A stretch of DNA of 64,000 nt, taken from Alitta virens (Eukaryota; Annelida; Polychaeta; Phyllodocida; Nereididae). The stretch is taken from the NCBI GenBank assembly GCA_932294295.1, contig OW028573.1:55121829-55185828 (forward strand). Direction: 5' to 3'. The first letter of the stretch is position 1, and each line of letters opens with the position of its first letter. The notes beneath the pieces are model-generated. The model was not told the origin of the DNA and did not search any database. It saw only the letters and a list, made by a program, of their open reading frames with translations. Shown here piece by piece: positions 45,903 to 58,689 of the stretch. A program made the position numbers and the translations under genes.

Positions 45903-46840
45903 TGCGTATTTTTTCATCTGATATTAATTATGGCAAATTTCAAATTATGACTGGGACTTGTTTGATTTTTGTTTAACCTAACACTCCTTACAATTTCGAT
46001 GTTATTTAGAAACTGTCGGAAGCATTTAGTATTTCATTGTTTTGACACAATTTATGGATAATTTGATCTTCATTATTTTAAAAAGATGGAAACTTTATTG
46101 TTAAAATTAAATAGTATAAAATATTTTCACCAAATGGTGTGCATCCAAGTCCGATAGGAGATCACTGATCTTATGTTTGTCTTTGTGTGTGCAATAAAAT
46201 AAAGGCACAAATATTGTTGTTTTTAACGTCCCAGTGAACCCCATGTCATACTTGCTTCATTTTTGTTTCTTTTGTGAGATATTCAACCAAATGTTAATAA
46301 TGTCCCAAAGGGTCCCCTCCCCGTCTCCCCTACTGTATATCCATTGCTGTTGCAGTTAATTAAGATCCAGATAGGTAAGCAATTCCTCTGTTGAATACAT
46401 AAAACAGTTTTTCACACATTTGAAAATAACGAATTGGAATCCCTGGAGAAACTTCAGATTGTTGAAATTCTTGCCATTTTGCTTTTCAATTACCTGCTGC
46501 ACAAAGAAATTTATCCACGCATGTGTGTCAGATTTGAGAGGCTGTGTTTCAATTTGTTCAGCTAATTAGTGAACATTTTCTTAGAATCTAGCCTAATTGA
46601 CACATGTTGGTAGAATTTAGAATTCCAGTGAAAAAAAAAGAAAATTATTTTAATAGCAAGAACGCTGACACTTGCAAGGGAAAACTTTGCCGATAACAGG
46701 CATGCCTCATGTTGCATTTCAAAAAGGCAAATTGCTGAACGCTTCATAAGCCACGAAGCAGTGAACAGCCCTGTTGGTTTGCCTTTTGGTATGCCATAAG
46801 CTCTTCATTTTAACATGCCAATGCCTTTTTGGCCACCCAA
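45903..46840. other. Non-coding stretch with a candidate transposon end
   Basis: At 46299-46334 TGTCCCAAAGGGTCCCCTCCCCGTCTCCCCTA is the imperfect inverse of TAGGGGAGACAGGGGCCCGCCCTTTGGGACA at 40879-40909, suggesting the right end of an element whose left end lies in each duplication copy. The rest is AT-rich without genes. Confidence 0.5.
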
Positions 46841-47745
46841 GCCTCAATCTAATTGAGAATTACATGCAAACTAGAATGTTAAATACTTTATCTTTAAAAT
46901 TGAATTTACAAATATCTAGCTCTAACAAGGCTACATATTATGAAGTCGTTCCGCCAAAACATTCAAATGCAGCGGCCATACATTCTATGTAATGCTATAA
47001 ATAATATGATTGACAACTGCATTTTCCCGGAACCACTCAAAGAAAGCCGAGGTATCACCAATTTACAAAGCCAAATTAAGACTCTCTTGAACGAATTATA
47101 GGCCAGTGGGCATCTAGACATGCCTATCCAAAATTTTTGAAACCACAATGGCAAAAAAAATGCATCCCTAACTTGGAATTCTGTTACAAATACGACAAAA
47201 AAAAGCTTTAGGACTTCTCGAAGTTAATTGTCTGGTGGAAGTTTGTATCTTGGTTCAATGACAATTTGATGAAGGTCGATGTCTCTAAATTTCAATTTGT
47301 GCTGTTGTGTCCAAATAGAAATAAAGATATTCAAGATAACTATGGTCATATTGAAAATATGACATTAAAAGTCGGGAAGGTGCCAAGATACTTGGCGTTT
47401 ATGTTGATCGAAATATTAATTTCAACACACAAATAAAACAAAAATGCAAAAAGCAGATGCCAAGCTTCAGGCCTTAAAGCGCCTATCAAACTACCTTACC
47501 GAGGAATGTAAACTGATTGTGTTGAGAAGTTTTATTGTATCTCACTAACTCAAGAGAAAAGTGTCATAAAAGAAATGTAAAAATGCCTACACGGCATAAG
47601 TTCTAGCTACATGATGGACATTTTCAACATTTAAGGGCCAAAATTGTGGAATAGTTTGAATAAGGAGGTTAAATTAAGCAAGAATTTGAATGTACCAAAA
47701 ACTAACCTGTCCAAGTACAAAGGTATGCGGTGCAAATGTGCCTCT
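46841..47745 (+). pseudogene. Degenerate LINE reverse transcriptase
   Basis: Collinear Jockey/CR1-type RT remnants in shifting frames: SSNKATYYEVVPPKHSNAAA (KATGxDxIPxKxLK motif), MIDNCIFPEPLKES (FPxxLKxA), then KLQALKRLSNYLTEECKLIV (thumb region) and finally GPKLWNSLNKEVKLS (the G(P)xxWNSLP ending). The central catalytic part is missing or too decayed to see. Many stops. Confidence 0.75.
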
Positions 47746-47849
47746 TGCAGAAAGGCCCGACTTCTTTTTTTTAAGTGCTTCACTTGTTTTTATTATTATT
47801 ATTTTATTTCCTTTACTGATGATATGTATCCTTTTGTTCACCTGCTTTT

Positions 47850-48115
47850 ACGGGTAGACGCCCAGTGGTTAAGGCATTGGACTAGTACGTGCAAGGTCGT
47901 GGGTTCAATCCCAGCCACAGCATGGAGGAACCGAGCAGATCCTCCTTGAACCACTGCTTCACTCCACCCAGTGCAAATGGGTACTTGGCTACAGGCAGTG
48001 ATGGTAATTGTAGAGGGCATTGACCCTAAATGCGCCCTTACGGCTGCAGGTTGGGCGTATGGTCCCCAGGGAGTTGAAAAATGCTTGAACAGGCCTGCCA
48101 GTGGTGTAAATTGTG
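47850..48115 (+). mobile_element. tRNA-derived SINE
   Basis: The head contains a pol III A-box-like stretch (GCCCAGTGGTTAAGGC, near 47860) and a B box GGTTCAATCC at 47902-47911, spaced about 30 bp apart as in a tRNA. A non-tRNA body follows (CACCCAGTGCAAATGGGTAC...). It cannot fold as a full functional tRNA. The 3' boundary and target duplication are not determined. Confidence 0.75.
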
Positions 48116-48900
48116 ATGTCGGCAGAGCTCGATATACATCGAAACTTACGTTTACATATTTCAGGATTTATTACTGTATGCTCAACTAATACTGTTGTGG
48201 CCTTGGGGGTTTTAAGCCAGTTTTTCAGAAATATTGAAAGTGCTGCAAGACTGAACATAAGATGCAGATTGTACAGTATTGTATAATGCGCACAAAAATG
48301 TCACACATTATGACAAATGTTTTCTCCGAGAATGTGTACATAGAGCCTCTCAGGCAAATGGCCGCTGGAGAGATGATGCTTGTGTTTACTGTCATGACAA
48401 ATGGAGTGACCATCAGTGCATTCCACAGTAACTAACATTATCTTTAGCAAAACATACAGTACAGGTATAAATATGTCTGCAACACTGGGCTAGCATACAC
48501 GTATATATGCCTTTCTGTCTTTGTATAGTAGCTAAATGAAGAGTAATGAAGTAGATGTTGCTCATTGAGATTGAAATGTGTACTGTCATCACTATTTGAA
48601 TTAATAATTGCAAATTAACATAGGTTGACATTTACTGAATATGAATTAATCAAATTGCTGGTGAATAATTTATATGGGATCAGGTTAAGGTTGTTATATC
48701 ATTCAAATTTTATTCTGAAATCATAGGACACAATTTACCAGTTTTGCTGGATTACAAACAGAGGCTCTGGTGAATGGTGCCAAATAGGGAACTATCATTG
48801 GTGCATATCTCCAGCTCAGGAACACCTGTGTTCTAAATAAGTATCTGTATAGATCATCCCTTGAAAGCGTAATCCACGCTTTATAACATCGAAGTTGGAT
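48116..48900. other. Non-coding stretch
   Basis: AT-rich, with no gene or recognised repeat. Confidence 0.5.
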
Positions 48901-48904
48901 TTCA

Positions 48905-48991
48905 GTCGGCTAAAAGCTTTATAGCTTATGTTTTATTTTTTTGTCTTGCACCTCCGACTATAAATAAAGTTTTATCTTATTATCTTATCTT
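48905..48991 (+). repeat. LINE 3' tail with TTATC repeats
   Basis: It ends CGACTATAAATAAAGTTTTATC followed by TTATC-type repeats, matching the tail at about 24660-24705. It runs directly into the next LINE fragment. Confidence 0.65.
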
Positions 48992-49612
48992 ATTACTGTA
49001 ATTCTCTCTTATGTGGATTACCTTTATTTCTCCCTGGTCGCCTACAAAGGATTCAGAACATCACAGCCAGGATCCTGACTGGCACTTCTCGGTATGCTCA
49101 CTTTACAACAGTGCTGCAATCACTTCATTTGCTGCCTATTCAGAAGCAAATTGACTATAGAATCCTTCTACTCGTATACAAAGTAAGTACATCATCTTGC
49201 TCCAGCTTATATTCAAGATCTTCTTGTACATTATATGCCATCTCGCAACCTTCGATCGTGCGATCATCATCTTCTCAAAGTACCATATACATCATCCTCA
49301 CTAGTTCAATCAAGGGCTTTCAGTGTGGCTGGTCCACGCCTCTGGAACTCTCTGCAATATGATATCCGGTCTGTGCCATCAATTGAACTTTTTAAATCAA
49401 AATTAAAGACTCACCTATTCAGAGAGACTGTTTCTGATTTTATGCTCATATTTTGTATTTTATATTTTCATAACACTTTAACACTTCTTTTTACCTTTTG
49501 ATAATTTTAAAATAGTTTTTGATAACTCTTATGTGATATTGATTGTAAAAGCGTTTTGAGCATTTTGTTATATGGCTATTACGCTATAAAAAAATAAATT
49601 ATTATTATTATT
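48992..49612 (+). pseudogene. L2/CR1-like LINE 3' end
   Basis: It begins in the RT thumb with YCNSLLCGLP, then RLQRIQNITARILTGTSRYA, LHLLPIQKQIDYRILLLVYK, LAPAYIQDLLVHYMPSRNLR, FSVAGPRLWNSL and FKSKLKTHLFRE, the canonical C-terminus of L2-group ORF2. One frameshift sits near 49190. The 3' UTR has the typical AAAAGCGTTTTGAGCAT and TATTACGCTATAAA elements, ending in (ATT)n. Strongly 5'-truncated. Confidence 0.88.
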
Positions 49613-51583
49613 TAAACATAATATGCACACTATATGAACTTGCCCCCATTGCAATGTGCTGTAAATGGCCACTTCCAACTCCCCGAAACTGATCCCTTGA
49701 TGCAATTGATACAAATTTGATTACTTTGATAAACATCATGTAAAATGTTCTTATGTGAGAAAAACACATAATTTAAAAACAAGGTTCAAACTGTCACATT
49801 TTGCTCTGGAAAATCAGCTTAACATGCATATAGCCTACAGGGGCATACTTACTTCGAGAGCAACTGTGAAGTGTAACGAAGGATACTGAACATTACAAAA
49901 ATGTAAATATAACCATGCAGTACAATGTCCCATTAGCTGATACTGCAGTGCTTAGTATTGGAAGACTGCTGAAAAGTCAGGTCTGCATTAATATTTGCTT
50001 TTTGTAAGAAGATCCATTGTTGTATACTAGTGTCAGTAACGTGAGCGCTTTTATTCCTTTAAAATGATTACAGAGGTTTACTTTATCTCATCAACATAGA
50101 AATAGCTCATGGAAACGATGAATCCTGTGCCAAGATAAAAAGCAAAAATGTATCATTTGTTTGTGATATATGCCCACTGTCACCAAATTATTACCAAAAT
50201 ATTGTCTTACAAAACTGGATGACCAACATTACCCAACTGCAGCCCCATTTGATGGAGTTGAGAGTGACTCAAGTGTTATGTTTTAGACTATTCAGAACCT
50301 TTTGTATCAACAAGGGCTACGTGCCAGACGATCTGCAATGGTCGTCTCTATTGATGTTCAAACCTATACATAGTTTAGTTCCAGATTATCTGTTTGCAGC
50401 TATTCTATTTTCTGTCATGTTTTACATCAAGTTAATGGAACATAACACGGATTCATGTGCTCACCTGACACCTGCAACCTCTAATATTGTATTACCTATG
50501 CATTAACATATTATGAGCTTGCCAAGTACTTAGGATAAATGCATGGGGAAATTTCCATCACTTGCATCTGCGAACGGCACAGGCAATTAATGAAAGCCAA
50601 ATTAGTAGCAGTCCTCTTAATTCTGCATGTGAATGGGCTAAGATAAAGATAAGAGATACTTTTTCTTTTATCTATTTATTTCATCATGCAAGAATGCTTG
50701 GTGCAGTATGTTATATTTGGGAATGGTTGAATGTCAACAGAGGAACATTAATGATATGATTAACGAAGTAATTTACAGACTTGTGTTGGCCTATACACGG
50801 CTGTCCAATATTCTGGATATGCGCTTATGTTTACATCATACCCTGTTCCAGCAAAATGATTCAGTGTTTTATGTATTTTCAAACATGACATAAATGCCTT
50901 CCAGTCCATTACAATTTGTAATTTTTTGGCAGCTCATAATTTCCTTGTTAATAACTCTCCACAAAGCATAGGCAAGCCAATACAGTGTACATATAGATGA
51001 GCGGCCAGAGGGCTTATTTTAGGAGTTTTGTGACCCCGAGAGCCAGATGGCTAAATAAACCATCATTTTAATCGCCTGAATCTGCATTGCCTGGTTTTTC
51101 AAGTCATAAGTATCAGAACTGGTGCAGTTTTTTTGCTATGGCTGTTACCAAGGCAAAACTTCACAAAACCTGGCATACTAATCCTTGTTGATATTTTTGT
51201 TGATAAATCACTGATAATTGCTTTATACAGAAAACCAACCTTGGGTTAGTAATATTTTTGTCACCACAGTACAACAATTCCAAACTAATTGAATAGCATG
51301 GCATGAAATTCATTCATTATCAGATTCCAGCTCATGTTTTAGGTCCATTTTACTCATTGGTTCACATTTCAATGAATTTGGTTTTGGCTTTGTCTTTGTA
51401 CCATGAACGTGTTAATGGATTTCTTTCATAGTGTATAGAACACACCTTGCTTTGAATGATACTTGTCATCTATAGATGTCAATGCAGGATTAACATAGAT
51501 TAACATAGATTGTTAGCAGAGACACATTGTCACTGCAGAAAGGTATCTTTATTTAAGCAAAGATACACTTGCACTACATGAGA
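49613..51583. other. Mostly non-coding, possible weak LINE trace
   Basis: At 50215-50420 a frame reads DDLQWSSLLMFKPIHSLVPDYL, faintly like the LxWLPL...PxYL segment of LINE C-termini, but too weak to call. Otherwise nothing recognised. Confidence 0.35.
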
Positions 51584-51736
51584 ACATGGCCAATTGTGCC
51601 ACGTGCGTTTTCCATGCGTTTGGATAAACGCATGGAAAACGCATGGTTTTTGCCTCAATATAATTAGCTAGAAACCATGCGTTTTCCATGCATTTATCCA
51701 ACTCATGGAAAACGCACGTGGCACATTTGGCCATGT
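51584..51736. mobile_element. Hairpin MITE (ACATGGCC ends), full copy
   Basis: 153 bp that folds nearly end to end: ACATGGCCAATTGTGCCACG at the left, inverted CGTGGCACATTTGGCCATGT at the right, with internal GCGTTTTCCATGCG arms. Relatives at 53443-53525 and 60474-60579. Confidence 0.85.
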
Positions 51737-53442
51737 ACGTCATACTGAACCTACTAGTATTTCAATTATTTACTTTGATCCTCATATACCTAGAATTACG
51801 TCTGAAAACCTGAATCAATCATGTTATAATGCCGTTTGGCCCTCAGTCATAAAGGGACAATAATATATTGTCCATTGTGTCTAAAGTGAAGCTTATCTTG
51901 CTTTCTCATATTTAGGTTGTGATTACTCCTCAGACATGCAAATGGCACTTTTATCTTACCCTTGAAGTATTGAGATAATGCTAACAGCAGCAGTGTCTGT
52001 ATCATTTCCAAAAAAAAAGCTTAAGCTCAAGTCAGCTATCCATCTTGTATGTTCTATCTGGCAGCATATATGAACCAACCAGATAATGTAACAGTACACG
52101 GCCTTTGTCAGTATGCACTAGATCTGGAGAGCAAAGCTCTGCATGGATTCCGCCCTTTCTTTTCTTGAGAGATTGTTGAGAAAAATCTCAGCGGGTTAGC
52201 TCTCACCTCGTTCGTCGTACAAACATCCTTTTTGGTAGCCAACTAAAAGATCTACATTTTGAGCCAACCTTCAGCCTTGCAATATTTACTCCACAAATGT
52301 CGTCGGCATTTTCGAAGCAAAGGGAAGTTTCAAAACGGCCACTGATCATGTGATCAGGGAGCATACATTAAATTAAAACGCATCAAGTTATTTATACCAT
52401 CATTGACACGCACTTTTTGTTTTTACTCAAAATATCGTAATTTGCGTGTAAATAAAAGGGTCATAAAAAGCATAAACGAAGTTCAAAGGCTTAATTTCAA
52501 CCAAGATTTTCACATATTCTGGTAACTTTATGAATAATGACTGCTCCCTTGACCTCAATCTACAAGGTAAAACATGGCCAGTTTAATATACCATATGAAA
52601 ATATACATATTTAAGACTGCAAAAACATTAAACCTTCGAACTGCTGTGAAATCTTGGCAACTAAAGACTTTGTAAGAGAATTTAGGTTTTTAACTCAAGG
52701 AAAGATAGGCTCCGACCAGACCTCTGTTACAAATATTTAATTCATCAGACCTAGGTATGCACTTGAAAGTGTTGATTTCTTTTAATATATTGACAAGTTC
52801 CAGAGGCTTGTACATGAGTGTAAGTACAAATGCATCTGCAAGGTAACATCTCTTGAAAGTATGATGTGATTAACGAAAACTAAATACAAAACTATAAGTT
52901 CCTATCAGGTAAATTAACAGTCACAGACAATTGGAAAAAAAAAGAAGTTAAATCCGTCACAAATTACTTCCAGATATCCAGAGCGTATATATATATGAAT
53001 ATCATATGTGCAAGCGTATGGTTCCTAACAAACCTTGCATTAATCTTATGACATACAGCAGCACCTGGCATATGAATAAGTAAATGAGGACAGCTGCCGT
53101 GCCATTTTGGCGGATGTCAATGCCATACATGAATAAAACATGATAGGTCAATAGCTATTCACACAAGTCTAATGATGGAATTACCTTGCTTACGACATTA
53201 GAATGCAGAATCGTCCACTCAAATTGCTCTATTTTCTAAGACCTGCCTGCCAATTTGAGTATTTGAAATGAACCTCGCATGTGCTGAAGTAGCGCATGGC
53301 AGCGTGAGTTCCCATTCGAGTACATGCTTGAGTACAAGCACAAGTTGTGCTCAACAACAGAAGCACATAAGTACAAGAGTACTTCTTAATTGGGGGGGGG
53401 GGGAATTCTTGGGTACAATGTATTGTCTGCTCCACTCAAAGC
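51737..53442. other. Non-coding stretch
   Basis: No gene recognised. A run of 12 G lies near 53391-53402. Confidence 0.5.
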
Positions 53443-53525
53443 AAATTTGCCACGTGCGTTTTCCATGCGTTTGGAAAAACGCATGGTTTTTGCCTCATTA
53501 CAATTAGCTAAAAATCATGCGGCAA
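53443..53525. mobile_element. Hairpin MITE, truncated copy
   Basis: It shares GCCACGTGCGTTTTCCATGC and CATGGTTTTTGCCTCA with the 51584 copy; the right arm is missing. Confidence 0.8.
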
Positions 53526-54199
53526 AGTTTTATTTAGGGAAGCCAAATTTCATTATGAGATTCGCTTTGCCATTTATGTTAACTTATGAATTTCTAAATG
53601 ATGACCTATGATTTTGTTAAGTATTTTTATGTGTTGTATATGAATCCCGTTTGTTTTTTGTGCTACGTAATTAGCAATCTAGTTAGCAGGTCAATTTGGA
53701 TCTCCGTTCTCTTAGATATAGACATTCTTGTTGGAGATATATATAACTTTAACTTTCTTGTGGCTGTATTTATCTCACTCTGTAAGTTGTTCATATTCGA
53801 ATTTGTTTTGAGAACAACATTTTCCTGTGTTTGATGCATGATATGTGTTAATCATCAATTTTGTTCAATATTTGTTTGAGTTTTTCTTGTTTCCGTATCT
53901 TCCTTCAATTTTTGATTTAAAGTTTTAAACACTGTATTGTTACTCTGATGACACATGATTGTGTGAATTTAAGGACTGTATTGTTACTCTGGTGATGCAA
54001 ATGTGTTATGTATATACTGAAATTCTGATAACACAATTGTGTTATGTTTTCTGAAATTATAAATTATCTGGCAAATGCCTGCCTTTGATACATTTGCAAG
54101 AACTTAGCATAAACTACCTTTCTGTTTCAGAATCATTCAATTTTGATTTATGTTTGCAAATACTCTTTGTGATGACAAATTTATCATCCAATTCTCGAC
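53526..54199. other. Non-coding stretch
   Basis: AT-rich, with a loosely repeated segment near 53935-54045 (ACTGTATTGTTACTCTG twice, then a related third unit). No gene. Confidence 0.5.
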
Positions 54200-55338
54200 T
54201 TCTTCATTATCATGCAGGACCCCGTAAAAGTGGAAGAAATTTTTGGGACTGATGTAAATGACTGCTATTCCTTGTGCAACCTCATTGGTTATAAACTGAT
54301 TCTTAAGCCAAGGTCATGCAGTGCACATGGTGGTGTAACCTTTTATCTGCAAGATAACCTTGATTACCATATTTTAGATATTATAGATATTAGACAGTCT
54401 TGGGATGGTTTATTCATTGAAGTGTGTACCGGTAATCAAGGTCCAAATGGAATAGACGAAAAATTAGTAGTTGGAAATATCTATAGGCCACCTAGAGCCA
54501 ATCTTGATAATATTGTATCTTTCACAGATGACTGACCTGAGACATATTTTTATTGAACTGAACAGAAAGAAAAACGTTGTTATTGCAGGAGACTTCAATC
54601 TCGTTCTTTTAAAATTTCGTCAGATTTCGTACATAAATTATTATCTTGAATCCTTCTTTTTACATAATTATATTCCAAAAATTACTTTTCCTACCAGACT
54701 GACTCACAGACATGACTCATTAATTGATAATCTCATTGTTAAACATTCTGGTGACACCTCAAACACTACTTCTGGAATTATTTTAAATAGTATATCTGAT
54801 CAGTATCCATGTTTCCGGATACTAAATTGTTTATCTTGTCATGCCAAACGAAATAATATTTTAAACAATTTTTTAATAGATATAGAAATGACTTAAAAAA
54901 GACTTGGGGCATGATAAATTCCATAATGAACAAAAGGGATAAGAAAAATGAGTTTCCAAAATATTTCCTGATAGACAATGAATATACTTCTGATAGGCAC
55001 AATATTGCCATGACTTTTAATGAAAATTATGTAAATATAGGAAACTTACTAGTTCAATGAGAATTCCAGATGGCATCAATTTCAAAAATTACATAAATGC
55101 ACCTTTAGAGCAATGCTTTGAATTTCAACAAGCAGACAGAGACAAAGTGCTTAAGGTTATTCAGTCATTAAAGACAAATAATAGCTGTGGCTTTGATAAC
55201 TTGTCAAGTAGATTACTTCCACAGATTAAACTGGAGATTTGTGATGTCGTGACCTTGCTAATTAACCAGTCTATAAAAGTAGGAATATTCCCAGATAAAT
55301 TGAAGATCGCAAAGTTTGTCCCATTATATAAGAGATAG
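54200..55338 (+). pseudogene. LINE ORF2 fragment: endonuclease and start of RT
   Basis: The endonuclease domain occupies two frames: GGVTFYLQDNLDYHI and VVGNIYRPPRANLDN, then after a frameshift near 54525 VVIAGDFNLVLL, FPTRLTHRHDSLIDNLIV and GIILNSISDQYPCF. The catalytic SDH triplet reads SDQ, so the active-site His is lost. A linker follows (LKKTWGMINSIMNK, FNENYVNIG), then the RT N-terminus (SLKTNNSCGFDNLSSRLLPQ, GIFPDKLKIAKFVPLYKR). The element stops at about 55338 with no RT catalytic core. Family type: Jockey/CR1-like. The N-terminal end of the endonuclease is missing. Confidence 0.85.
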
Positions 55339-56842
55339 TAGAACACGTAATTAAGAATACACGATATTTTTTTTTTACCATAAGCAAATAAACTACGCAA
55401 TACAAGTAGCATATTAGGACATTTATAAATATTAACTTTGCTGAGTGGCAACCATTGTTTATCTCACTATTTCGTTCAGTCAAGAAGTCACGACACATTG
55501 TAATAAAGGCCTATAAAATAACACACGCCTTTCTGTTATGGTGGTGCCAAACATGTCTCTGTACTTTGAAATCCCAAGAGGTATATCGCCAACCAGTCTT
55601 GTGCTTTAATCAAGCTACTGTCTCAAATTTACATGGGCTTATGCAGATTAAGATTGTTGTGGCTGTCGAATCTGATACTTGAATTCCCAGGGCATACATA
55701 ATGTAGATCTCTGACAGAAATGTGATTTGTTTCTTTGTTGCATCAGTCTCGGTTTGACAACCGGTTTATCCAGATGTCCCTTGGCTGACACAAATGTCAG
55801 TGTTTCATGGTTTATCAGTACAGTATGATCTCTGACTTACTCATACACTTATGATTGATTGTTTTTATAGATCTAGTTTTCGTGGATAATACAGGCCGTT
55901 AGAGTAGAGATAAATATGTCACTCAAAACACAACCTAACCATCTCTAGTGACTCCATGCCCTAGGACCGAATCCCCAATTGGTTGGGTTGAATGACAGAT
56001 ACTGCAATATGGATAACTTAGACTTCCATCCGTGGTCATGAAGTGTGAGAACTCTTCAAAAACATATTCATATAACTGACAGAAAAGGCATCATAGCTGT
56101 AGGGTCATTTGTATTGATTTTCCACAGAAATGTATGTTGTATTGAATCACATTACAAAGACCCCATATTGCCATTCCAATATATCATCCTGTCTAGTTTG
56201 GCAGTAATGGGCCATCAAAATCAGGCATACAAGAAAACTACCAACCATAACATGGTCACTGAAGTAATGATGGCCATCAAACTCAAACACACGGTCATTG
56301 TTAAATCAAAAGGAGTTTCATTAAACTATGATACATAACTCATTGATTACGACGCATGATTGAAGAATCTCTCTATCAGCTGTGACAGTGATAACAGCGA
56401 ACAACACTATTGGCCAAAACCATGGTGGCAGGTCTATAGCAGTACTGTTTTTATTTAGTTTACAACACTATGTACCGTTAAACTGAGTAAAAAGCTTTGT
56501 ATTCCGTTTACAACACAATATTTCATTATACAGTAAACTCTGTGCCATTGAATATAGTGAAACGCCAGTTGTCAATGACTGTGCTAAGGGCATATGGCTT
56601 GTTGTATTGATTGACTGTCGGCATTGTGTCTCAGCCAAATGTATCAAGAGTCACGACCTGCATAATAAGAGTAACTCATGAATAGACCTCTGATCAATCA
56701 CACAGTTTCTTTTTATTCCTGTGAATAGCTGAAAGAAGGAAACCAGCCAATGGAAAATATAACTCTTAGAGGCTATGATATAGAAATATTTATTTCTCTG
56801 ATCAGTTTGTTTGGCTGGCTTTGAGTGCTAATAGTTTCATAG
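55339..56842. other. Non-coding stretch
   Basis: No supported gene; open frames of up to 97 codons near 56045 and 55161 have no family resemblance. Confidence 0.45.
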
Positions 56843-56985
56843 GCTTGGAAACAAAACTCCACACTGTCAGGATGTCATGTGAATACAAGACTCCCATTGG
56901 TTGTAAGGCAATCCCTCAGCAAATGGGAGTTCTGAATTCACATTACGTCATCTGAAGTTATGTTCCAAGTCTATGCAAGCTTCTG
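56843..56985. repeat. Imperfect palindrome, MITE-like
   Basis: CATAGGCTTGGAA and CAAGACTCCCATT in the left arm are inverted at the right as AATGGGAGTTCTGAATTCACA and TTCCAAGTCTATG. No target duplication determined. Confidence 0.5.
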
Positions 56986-58689
56986 TTTATAGATAGCTGT
57001 TGTCATATGACATGTACATATTCCGAATAAGAGTTTGCAAAAAAAAATTATATATATATATATTCATTTATTTGCATGCCCAACAGTTAACACATCAAAC
57101 TTAATTCATTTTTACAATATTGGAATAGCAGGGTCTTAGCAGACCTCCACAGACTGTTGCAGAGGCCACCTAACAAAGAAAAAGGAAAAGAAAAAAACAG
57201 GTTACTACTATAGAAAATAGTGGTTATCATATTAAAATGTTTGAATTTCTCAAGAAAAATAAAAAAAATAAAAATAATGGAAAAATATATATATATACAT
57301 ACATACATAGTTACAGAAAAAATAAATGAACAGACTGACACACACTCGTACGATACATGGAGAAAAAAGAAATAAGTATGTAACTAAACATTCAAATTCA
57401 TAGAGTGATGATGTTGATGTATGGGAGATGGAACGAGATGGTAGGAAGGTATGTTTTGACAAAATAAGGCTTTGTTATGCAATGTTTTCGCGATCGGAGA
57501 CAAAAAGAGTACATTATATTATAGCAAATAAAGCTGCAAAATCATTATCGATATATTACGTAAGTATAAGACATGTCAGGTTGCTAAGCAAAGATGAGCA
57601 GAGCATCATGCAATGTAGCTTTCGACATCAGATTGAAATTCATGTGTAAGGGCATCAATGATTTGGTTTCCAACAGCATGAATCTTAGTAGTTCACATTT
57701 TAAATAATTTGCCTTTGGTTTTTTCTTAATTAATATAATGTTGTGCCAAGAACATGTCTTTCTTTACACGATAGCATTGTTTTCCACGTGTCATTATGTA
57801 CTTTTTGTAACTTAAAAGGACCACATTGGCTGAATTAGGACTTTCTCATGTGATAAACATCAGTTAAAAATACTTGAAAGCACCATCTATTCATATTCAG
57901 GTTAGTATCTTCAGCATAATATACATTTTAATTCATACCAGTATATATTTTATTTACAAGGGGTAAGGCAAGGAGATCTTTCTCAGTTTACCTATTACCG
58001 ACGCAAGATCCCCTGGGGAGATCCAATTTTATAATTTATTAAATAATCGGTATGGCTTGTACCTACACCTGGCTTCAATATTCGTAATGTAATTTACATG
58101 GTCATTATGTTTTTGACACTTTATATTTCTATTATTTGCCGAGAATATGGAGGCAAAGGTATTAGCTACTATGGACTAAAGGGTTGGAAGTTTATCCCCT
58201 GGCCTTTGTTTGTGCTCGAAACGTATTTGTCTCTTTCAGCAGTCAGCTTTTTTTACCTCCACCTGAGGAGATCCCCTCGGCTCAGACATATCTGTGGCGA
58301 TGTTACTGGGACAATTTTTGTTCCTGTGTAGACGATAAAAACCGCTTGACAATGTTGATAGCCGTAGGCCCAGAGGCTGTAGGCCGTATGATCAAACTGG
58401 CAGGTCACGTGACCCACGATTATTGTAGTGTAATGTAATGAAAAGTGTAATGTAGTTTACTGAACACAGGTTAAAAAACCTCTTAGTTCAGATCGTTGTA
58501 GATAGGTTGGTGATATGTGCATACTCGAAGTGCGGGTTAAAATCATTACGAATTTGAGGTAGACCGCCTTATCATACTGCTTCCTATTCCAATTTTGTAG
58601 ATTTCAGCAAAATTTCAATCTCGTGCATTTACAAAGGGCACCCTTAGAGTTTTTCTTCGCGCGAAATTCTCGACTGGCGAGGCTTTGTA
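56986..58689. other. Non-coding stretch
   Basis: It includes an (AT)n run near 57050. A GATCCCC-rich motif occurs twice with inverted surroundings (58000-58025 and 58260-58290). Nothing coding recognised. Confidence 0.45.

Noticed and set aside
47850..47925. tRNA gene
   Set aside because: A and B boxes are present but the acceptor and anticodon stems do not pair, and a SINE body follows.
50219..50506. 95-codon frame with faint LINE C-terminal resemblance
   Set aside because: Only scattered residues match; no WNSLP or FK-LKTHLF ending could be found, so it is not called as a LINE.
53391..53402. G-run as a regulatory quadruplex
   Set aside because: A single mononucleotide run of this kind is common simple sequence; no gene nearby to regulate.
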